This document shows, one piece after another, positions 58,501 through 64,000 of a stretch of 64,000 bases of DNA (positions are counted from its first letter, which is position 1; each line of letters starts with the position of its first letter). The position numbers and the translations under genes are program-made. Source of the stretch: Aristolochia californica (taxonomy: Eukaryota > Streptophyta > Magnoliopsida > Piperales > Aristolochiaceae); NCBI GenBank assembly GCA_029961685.1, contig JARWKL010000015.1, positions 18,660,801 to 18,724,800 of the forward strand. The letters run 5' to 3'. Under the pieces are notes generated by a model. That model did not search any database. It saw nothing but the letters and a program-made list of their open reading frames with translations, and was not told the origin of the DNA.

Positions 58501-60486
58501 GGTTCAGACACAGAAGAAGGAAAGATCTAACCTTAAAAGGTAATCATCAGAGAAGATGAAGAATTCTCCCCTTGTGTAATCTTAGGCACTGGAGGAAATC
58601 AGAAATTTCTGATGAATGCCATGAAGAAAGCTGTAAATCAACGTTTGAGAGACGAAGAAAAGAAAAAGGACGAAAGAAGAGAGAGAGAAAGCTGTGCAGA
58701 AGCACCTCATTTGGGGTTAGAACTCGACCTCTGACTTTTATATTGTCTCACTTAAGTAAAACTATATAAAAATGATGAAAATGCTCTTCCAAACCAGTTT
58801 ACATACCCAAAAAATAAAACAATAGAAGACCTAAGTACATCATACTACTCCATGACACTGGTATGGTCTAGAGGGCACAAGTTTATGTGTGTAAAGACCC
58901 AAATGCCCTTATCTTTACATAAATAAATGCAAAGAAACGCGTGGGTGTTTCTGATAATATAGTTGCTCTGTCTAAGCCATGAACAGAACCACTGTTTCAT
59001 TTTACACCAGTTCTGGAAACTGGATGAATGCTTGTCTCTCATTACAGGATTGTTTTATTTTCTTTTGATAAAATTGTTCAGTTTTCTAAATTAGTACAAG
59101 TTATCCAGGTTATCCATATCTTCTAATGCTCAAGTCCTTTCCTTCATAGGTCTTAAATTTTTCATTGGTGCTTCACGGAAAGAGATATTTGGTTCTACAA
59201 GTTTTAATGGTCTTGTGCACTTTCTGTAGTCTGAATTTAAATGTCTGAAAATTTCTGATGTTTTTCAGGGTGCTGTTGAGTCCGTGTCTGTTGGTGAGAT
59301 CAAGCTCAGCTTGCGGAAGTCTCTGGTGAAGCTTGGATTTAGTTTTATTTCGAGAGATCCAAAGTTGCAGTTGTTAATATGTGAGCTGGAAGTTGTAATA
59401 AGGCAGCCTGAACCAAGAGTGAGGAAGGATCGGCCTCAGAGACCTGCAAAGCCTCACACTTCTGGTAGCAGAGGAAAGTGGATGCTTGTGGCTAACATGG
59501 CAAGATTCTTATCTGTTCACATTACAGATTTAGTCATTAAGGTAAACACTTGGCAATTGACATCTGGTGATATTCTATGCTATGTACTTCACCTTGAGGT
59601 TTATCTTCTATCTGGACTTAACCTTATGAGATTTTGAATGCAATCATTTCTAATTTATCCTGAGAATATGTTGTTAATGCATGTAACCATTTTCTGATTG
59701 AAATTATAAACACAAATGCCAGCGGGATCGGAATATCCATTATAATAGCTGGCCTTAACTTAGTTTTATGTTTACTTCGAGTGATAGTGTTGTGTGAATA
59801 TGTATGCTTGTCTATGCCCTCAATTGAGAAGGTGGCAGGAAAACTTTTTTTTTTGTGAATGTTAAGTACACATGCACATACACCCCTTATTCCCCCTTGT
59901 GAGACTTGAACCCAAGGACTTACACTATAATGTGACCATTGAGCCAAAGACCCAAGTCATAGGTATCTGGAAATCATACTTGTTTTTTCTGAATTATATT
60001 AAATTCATATCAATTTTTTTCTGAAACATTTGTGGGCATCTATAACGACTTAGTGAATTCTCTTGCTTAGGGAGAGGTTAGTTTCTGAGCCTTATTTTGA
60101 ATTGTTCTTAAGTGGTTTTATGTTGCTTTTCCGACCTCTATTTTTGTTGAAGAGGAGAGAAAAATTCTCACCAGTTTAAAAAACATTGTGGACTCATCTC
60201 AGAAATAGTGTATAGAGTGAAGTTGCTTAACGTAAAAGGTAGAGATTTATTTTGGAATAGTGTGAAACTCATATAAAATGATTTCAAACCTACATTGCAG
60301 TGGGATGGTCTTAAATAGCATTAGATTATTTAAAACCCGATGCTTCTAATTAACATCTGAAAATTATTGAAAATTTGTAGTATTGTCTTTTTTTTTTTTT
60401 TTTTTTTTTTTTTGTGAATTGAAGTCTATAACTACTTTGTAAGTCATCTGCATTTGGTTATGAACTCATCAGTGTTGTACCATGTT

Positions 60487-60528
<42 letters not shown>

Positions 60529-61346
60529 TTAGTTGAAGTTAGAAATTGGCAGCAGTTCTGACAAGTGGCCATATCAAAGGATGTTCAGATATAAACAGCT
60601 GTAAGATACTTACGTAGCACTTTTGATGTTCAGGTGCCAAAAGCTACCATGGAAGTTAAAGACCTAAAAGTGGACATATCAAAGGATGGCGAGCCAGTAC
60701 CAGCTTTATTTGTCAAACTTAAACTTGTGCCTGTGCTATGTCATATGGCCGAGTCGCGTTTCAATTGTGAGCAATCATCTACTTTCAGTCATGAAGGATA
60801 TACATCAGGACAGACATATTTATCAAATGTGGAGAAGAACTTGGTTCCTTTTATCTGTGAGGAGTTATCACTTTCTTCTGAGTTTGGTCATGATAGGTTA
60901 GTCTATCTTTGTAAAGGTGTTGAGTTTTTTTTTTCCATTCTTCTCTATCTATTTATCTGGTGCTCTGCCTATGCAAGTCTAGTTTTGCTGGCTAGGAAGG
61001 TCCCTCCAATTCATAACTTTGTTAAATCTTCTTTGTTAAGCCATAGTGTGGACTGTAATAGGATTCTTTCATGTTTATTCTTTGCACTGGGTTATCAGTA
61101 ATCATCTTAAAATTATTGACCTTTTTTTGTGAAATTGGTGGCAGGGAGATTGGTGTTGTGATCAAGAATGTGGATATCACAAGTGGAGAAGTGACTGTCA
61201 ACCTACATGAAGACTTATTTCACAAGAATAAAAAAATAGATACTGCTGCAGGGACTGCTTTGGTTGCTCCACCAGCCAAAAAAACTTCAAAAAAACAGAA
61301 TTATCTTGAGTCAGTAAAAAAGAATATTGTTCGGTTTCCTGAAAAG
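49547..61346 (+). CDS. SAB: SABRE-type bridge-like lipid transfer protein, first five exons
   Basis: Exons 49547-49617, 51362-51473, 59269-59541, 60634-60896 and 61145-61346 join in frame to 307 residues, and the gene continues past the window. An N-terminal membrane anchor (KFLFTLLLTCIFGWIIFIF) is followed by RLLAWVLSRIMGASVGFRV, ESVSVGEIKLSLRKSLVKLG, GKWMLVANMARFLSV, the TMEVKDLKVDISKDG region and ELSLSSEFGHDREIGVVIKNV. These match SABRE/KINKY POLLEN, large plant proteins (over 2500 residues) related to animal BLTP2, which act in cell expansion and division at ER-plasma membrane contacts. The family has paralogues (SAB, KIP), so the symbol is tentative. Intron 1 (1.7 kb) holds a LINE tail. 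Intron 2 (7.8 kb) holds a nested copia/TRIM/LINE cluster. Intron 5 holds another LINE. Exons are unbroken. Confidence 0.93.
50167..50273 (+). mobile_element. Tiny LINE tail in SABRE intron 1
   Basis: 107 bases: VADALAKQGASLQSL, the RNase H stop, TTCTCTTAATAAATTCACATT and eight A. An extremely 5'-truncated copy of the main plus-strand LINE family. Confidence 0.88.
51764..52089 (-). repeat. 3' LTR of copia element D
   Basis: 326 bases; the polypurine tract (plus CTCCCCCTCAAAC) lies at 52090-52102. Confidence 0.8.
52138..52770 (-). mobile_element. RT end and RNase H of copia element D
   Basis: The minus strand gives SRFMKNPKNISF (about 52690-52655), RFRLDRKPTSGYYMFFGGN (about 52550-52495), AHTTSKLMWVKSVLMEL (about 52411-52365), VFHKRSNNLEEDSHFIPG and ANQLHDIFAKPLGR (about 52185-52145), the copia RNase H with stops. 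The upstream RT is missing. Confidence 0.82.
52783..54105 (-). mobile_element. LINE fragment (RT end to RNase H) inside copia element D
   Basis: Minus strand: WALVAAKANISNGWW (about 54095-54050, end of RT), a zf-RVT finger with FCHNFPETTSHVLLHCQF (about 53500-53445), LGKMLILSRMGHIPRALWKERNNRRF (in parts, about 53330-53255), then RNase H (LLQGLLVF, IPPRSANHLANFQEK, about 53070-52870) and an A-run at 52783. Many stops. It meets the plus-strand LINE head to head at about 54105-54112. Confidence 0.8.
54112..55236 (+). mobile_element. 5'-truncated LINE of the main family inside copia element D
   Basis: DKLIWWPDKSDSFSV (about 54115), zf-RVT (CPFCHVAVETISHPLLSCPFS, about 54337-54400), WGFWLEFNQRRFNA (about 54550-54590), RNase H (54780-55181: STTAELHGLLNGL, KGDSKVVICWC, PRSANSVADCLTKQG) and a tail with GATAAAATCATCCTTCAT plus A-run. 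RNase H acidic positions are partly changed (KGDSK for EGDSK). Stops near 54184 and 54657 inactivate it. Intact reading stretches are longer than in the minus LINE, so it is the younger of the two. Confidence 0.88.
55250..56700 (-). mobile_element. Integrase region of copia element D
   Basis: Minus strand: DCKACQAP (about 56140), LVHFDVXGPYRVPSVF (about 56080-56035), a core with NNGFSP, NECPKILL-like (about 55690), GSSNDKLSPHSIKCVVLGYSR (in parts, about 55520-55450) and GYKSYDPKTKLNVFRV. Stops are frequent. Confidence 0.78.
56718..57143 (-). mobile_element. TRIM, copy 2, nested in copia element D
   Basis: 426 bases with 119-base LTRs at 56718-56836 and 57025-57143, primer site TGGTATCAGAGC (minus; 57013-57024), polypurine tract (56837-56847) and target duplication TACTG at 56713-56717 and 57144-57148. 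The interior contains the same 40-base repeats (TGTAGGCCCTCTTTTGTG) as copy 1. It lies between gag and integrase of the copia element, in the same orientation. Confidence 0.92.
57150..58165 (-). mobile_element. gag region of copia element D
   Basis: Minus strand from 58050: SIQITSVKLNGANYI, VQMYLGAKRKLEFLK, then GLGHECDAIQAQLL and a Gly/Arg/Glu-rich stretch (REHGGGGGGSGRGRE, about 57390) before a degenerate knuckle. These parts are typical of copia capsid proteins. Several stops and shifts break the frame. Confidence 0.75.
58622..58919 (-). repeat. 5' LTR of copia element D
   Basis: 298 bases; preceded on the plus strand by a degenerate primer-site complement ending in CCA at 58619-58621. 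Confidence 0.78.
60390..60523. repeat. T-run and (CT)n microsatellite in SABRE intron 3
   Basis: T-run at about 60389-60413 and about 17 TC units at 60490-60523. Confidence 0.9.
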
Positions 61347-62484
61347 GTTAGTGGGCCTCAGTGTGAAAGTTAGATCTTTTTTCTTGTTTCTTTTTGTGGT
61401 TTGGTGTTTGCTGTGATTAATGTTCTTTGTAGTTTTGTCTCTTTTTTAGCTTGTCTTTAAAATATCAATGTATTATGAAACTCTTTTGCTATATAAAAAA
61501 CAGTAAATTTATCAGCATCTATTGTTCTTTCACATGGTTTCTTTTCATGTGTATCTTCTCTCTGAGACCTTTGATGGCATTTTCCTATCTATATATACTT
61601 TAGATAGGGTTCTATACTAGCAGGAGAAGATTAATTGATACAAAGACATATTCACAATGTTGTGGCGGTAGGTTCTGGGCAACAAAGATGAAGAACAGAT
61701 ATTCAATTTGAGAAGTTTGCCATGACTTGGAAAAAGGGAAGTCACTTTATAACACAAGTAGGAAAATCAAAGTTGAAAGAGGAAAAGTGACTCGAGAAAT
61801 TTGAAACTGAATCAATATTTTCAAACTTTTCTGTGTTTTTTTTTTGGTTAAATAATGATAACTCTTTAAAGGAAAGAAAGAGTGTGCGGAGGCCCCAAAC
61901 TGCAAGTTTATAGAAGCAAATACATAAAGGTAGAAAACAAGATGACAAGCATAGGAGGGTCAAAGGAGTGGAGTTTCCAACAACAAGGAATTGCCAAGGA
62001 TTCTGTGTTGGATACCTGATCAATATGAGAAATGCATTGAAAAATCTGTCCTGAAATAGGCTGGTTAACACAATAGCCATAAATATTGGGCTGCATGAGG
62101 CACATAAAGCTCAAGTATGTGGCTTCCCTTGTTCTGTGTGTTTGAGAGACACATACCTAAGCATTGATAAATTCTTTTTTATCAATGAACTTGTAGAGAT
62201 ACAAAGCTGATGGAAAGGTGGAGGGTCTCCTAGTCTCCAAGTTGATTACAACTGCTGAGATGTCTTCCACCATGAGCTGGATGGAGGAGTTATGGAAGAA
62301 TTTCAGCCCTTGAAGGAGCTCTCATCTCAGCTTTTGTGGGCATCCTATTGTTGGGGACATGTGTGCATGGGGTTGACAAATCCTCCATTTTTCGCTGAAA
62401 TAGCTTTCCTTCCTCTTGATGGCTCAGTTTGTAACTATTATTGCCATCAAAATTTGACTTTTCTCAGTCATTGGAATCCACTTT
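61347..62484 (+). other. SAB: SABRE intron 5, first part
   Basis: Donor GTTAGT at 61347. No exon or element recognised in this stretch. Confidence 0.55.
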
Positions 62485-62597
62485 TTTTTTTTTTTTGAAA
62501 AAATATATATATTAACAGAGAAAATTACAAAGGGGATAGGAGCAAATCCCTAATAACAAGAGATTGAAAGTTTGCTCCTGAATTGGCAGATCTCGAA
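62485..62597 (-). mobile_element. LINE 3' end fragment
   Basis: On the minus strand RSANSGANFQSLVIRDLLL leads into a short 3' UTR and a run of A (plus-strand T-run 62482-62495). It joins head-on to a plus-strand LINE RT segment at about 62598. Confidence 0.7.
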
Positions 62598-64000
62598 ATG
62601 TGAGTCCTCTATCCCCACTTTTATTCAACATAGTAGTAGAATTTCTCTCAGCCATGTTCTATTCGGTGGTTGACCTTGGATGGCTCTCCCCAACCAGCTC
62701 TCAACAGGCCTTCAATATACCGATTTTGCAATATGCGGATGAAACCATAATTTTTGGCACCGGTGATATGGATACTGCTAGGAGGATAAAAGCAGTATTA
62801 GGGCTCTTTGAAATTGCATCAGGTCAGAACGTTAACTGGAGGAAGACCTCTCTCATTGGTTTTAATGTGAGCCCAGAAGACCTTGAAGAGATGGCAAATC
62901 TATTTGGATGCTCTATGGCTACGCTTCCAGCGAAGTATCTTGGTCTTCCTCTGTTTCATGGGTGTATTTCCCAAAATCTGTGGATCCCAGTGGTTGAAAA
63001 GATTGAATCCAGGTTAGCCAGTTGGAAGGGGTGTTTACTTAGTAAGGCAGGCAGACTAATTCTCCTTAAATCTTGTATTGGTGGCATCCCAAACTATGCA
63101 CTATCTTTTCTGCCTTGCCCATCCTCAGTTTGCAAAGTCATAGATAAAATGAAAAGAAGATTCCTATGGAGAGGATCAAGTGACTTTTTTAAATATCATT
63201 TGGTCAAATGGAATGAAGTCTGCTTACCTAAAAGATTGGGAGGACTAGGGCTTCGGAAATCAAAAGAAATGAACAAAGCCTTAATGCTTAAATGGATTTG
63301 GAAGTACAACACAAATTCCTCCAATCTTTGGAAGGATATGGTTCACGTCAAGTTGGGCTGGAATATGCCATGGTGGTTGGCTGGAGGAAACCGGAGAGGA
63401 CTATCCTCAATATGGAGATCTATTTTTTTGCTTCTTCAGAATTTCTCATCAGCCTGTAGATTTTTTGTGGGTAATGGAATATCTCTTAAATTCTGGGATG
63501 ACTGGTGGGCAAGACAGGCACCTTTACAGAACTCTTTCAGCACTTTTTTCCTTCTCTCCACTCACAAGGAAATTACAGTTGCGGATGCTTTTGAGGGAGG
63601 GAATGTGAACCTTCACTCCCGAAGGGGTTTAACAGACATGGAGGCCATGGAAACCAGCAGCCTCTTAGATGCTTTGAATCATGTCAGAATTTGGCCTTCC
63701 AATGAAGACAAGCTCATTTGGTGGCCTGACAAAAGTGGGAAATTCTCAGTTGCTTCGGCATATAGATTCATCAACGGTTGGGATCCGACGCAAAGGGAGC
63801 ATGACATCAACTTCGTCTGGAATCTATGTGCCCCCCCAAGGTAAAATTTTTCATGTGGAGTGCCTGTCAAAGTAAAATTCTCATGGCTGATGTGCCCAGA
63901 AGAAGAGGTCACCCATCTATTGATCCACTATGCCCTTTCTGCCACAATGAAGATGAATCCACCAATCACACTCTTCTTCAGTGCCAGTTCTCATGGACTG
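62598..64000 (+). mobile_element. LINE RT and zinc-finger segment, runs off the window
   Basis: A 414-codon open stretch (62600-63844) encodes LINE RT from PLSPLLFNIVVEFLSA through the catalytic box QYADETIIF (about 62730), GQNVNWRKTSLIGF, the RT C-terminus (LMLKWIWKY, about 63283; FWDDWWARQAPLQ, about 63493) and DKLIWWPDKSGKFSV (about 63708). A one-base change at the C-run near 63835 moves the frame, after which the zf-RVT finger continues (CPFCHNEDESTNHTLLQCQFS). The catalytic YADD is YADE here, so the RT is probably dead. It is the best-preserved LINE coding stretch in the window. Confidence 0.9.

Larger units (their letters stand above)
51764..58919 (-). mobile_element. Copia element D in SABRE intron 2, hosting other elements
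   Basis: LTRs at 51764-52089 (3', minus sense) and 58622-58919 (5') share TG[T/A]AGAAA, CTGT-AATCAACGTTT, TTTATATTGTCTCACTTAA and AAAATGCTCTTC. The target duplication TAAAT lies at 51759-51763 and 58920-58924. Minus-strand contents: gag start SIQITSVKLNGANYI (about 58030), gag GLGHECDAIQAQLLVDDDV (about 57580-57525), a knuckle region, pre-integrase and integrase (56650-55250, including LVHFDV, and GYSRTKRGYKSYDP at about 55460), then RNase H (52770-52138). RT is lost and replaced by two LINE fragments (52783-55236), and a TRIM interrupts 56718-57143. LTRs are clearly diverged, so it is older than the element at 23290. It is inactive. Confidence 0.9.

Overview
This is nuclear DNA from a flowering plant. 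The genes have short exons, AT-rich introns and GT-AG junctions. Recognisable plant proteins are a RUS/DUF647 protein, a gamma-glutamyl peptidase, a twin-CX9C protein, a CRT-like plastid thiol transporter and SABRE. Low gene density and large, TE-loaded introns suggest a medium or large genome. I cannot name the species; nothing looks grass-like.

Layout. 1-16.3 kb is almost entirely retrotransposon debris: L1-type LINEs with an RNase H domain on both strands, pieces of one Ty1/copia family, and a miniature LTR element (TRIM). 16.5-18.1 kb holds the last four exons of a RUS5-like gene (+). 19.4-22.2 kb is a decayed copia element (-). 23.29-28.05 kb is a complete, young copia element (-) with near-identical LTRs and one open 1395-codon polyprotein frame. 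A BAHD acyltransferase fragment follows at 28.3 kb. 30.2-32.2 kb is a four-exon gamma-glutamyl peptidase gene (+). 34.7-37.2 kb is a five-exon twin-CX9C gene (-). 40.5-43.7 kb is a ten-exon CLT transporter gene (+), with a duplicated leader and a perfect TGACGTGG palindrome upstream. 45.3-47.7 kb contains decayed copia (-) and Ty3/gypsy (+) pieces. From 49.5 kb to beyond the window runs SABRE (+), with five exons visible.

The most notable structure is the nesting of mobile elements. SABRE intron 2 carries a 7.16-kb copia element with a TAAAT target duplication. That element contains a TRIM (TACTG duplication) and two LINE fragments. Two other LINEs sit inside older, oppositely oriented LINEs, each with a long target-site duplication. 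Three LINE loci have the geometry of 5' inversion (twin priming). The two TRIM copies share 119-bp LTRs, a tRNA-Met primer site and a polypurine tract, and look like one non-autonomous family.

The host genes do not form an operon-like system. A loose thiol theme links the glutathione-related peptidase and the CLT thiol transporter, but this is probably chance neighbourhood. I found no tRNA, rRNA or CRISPR features.
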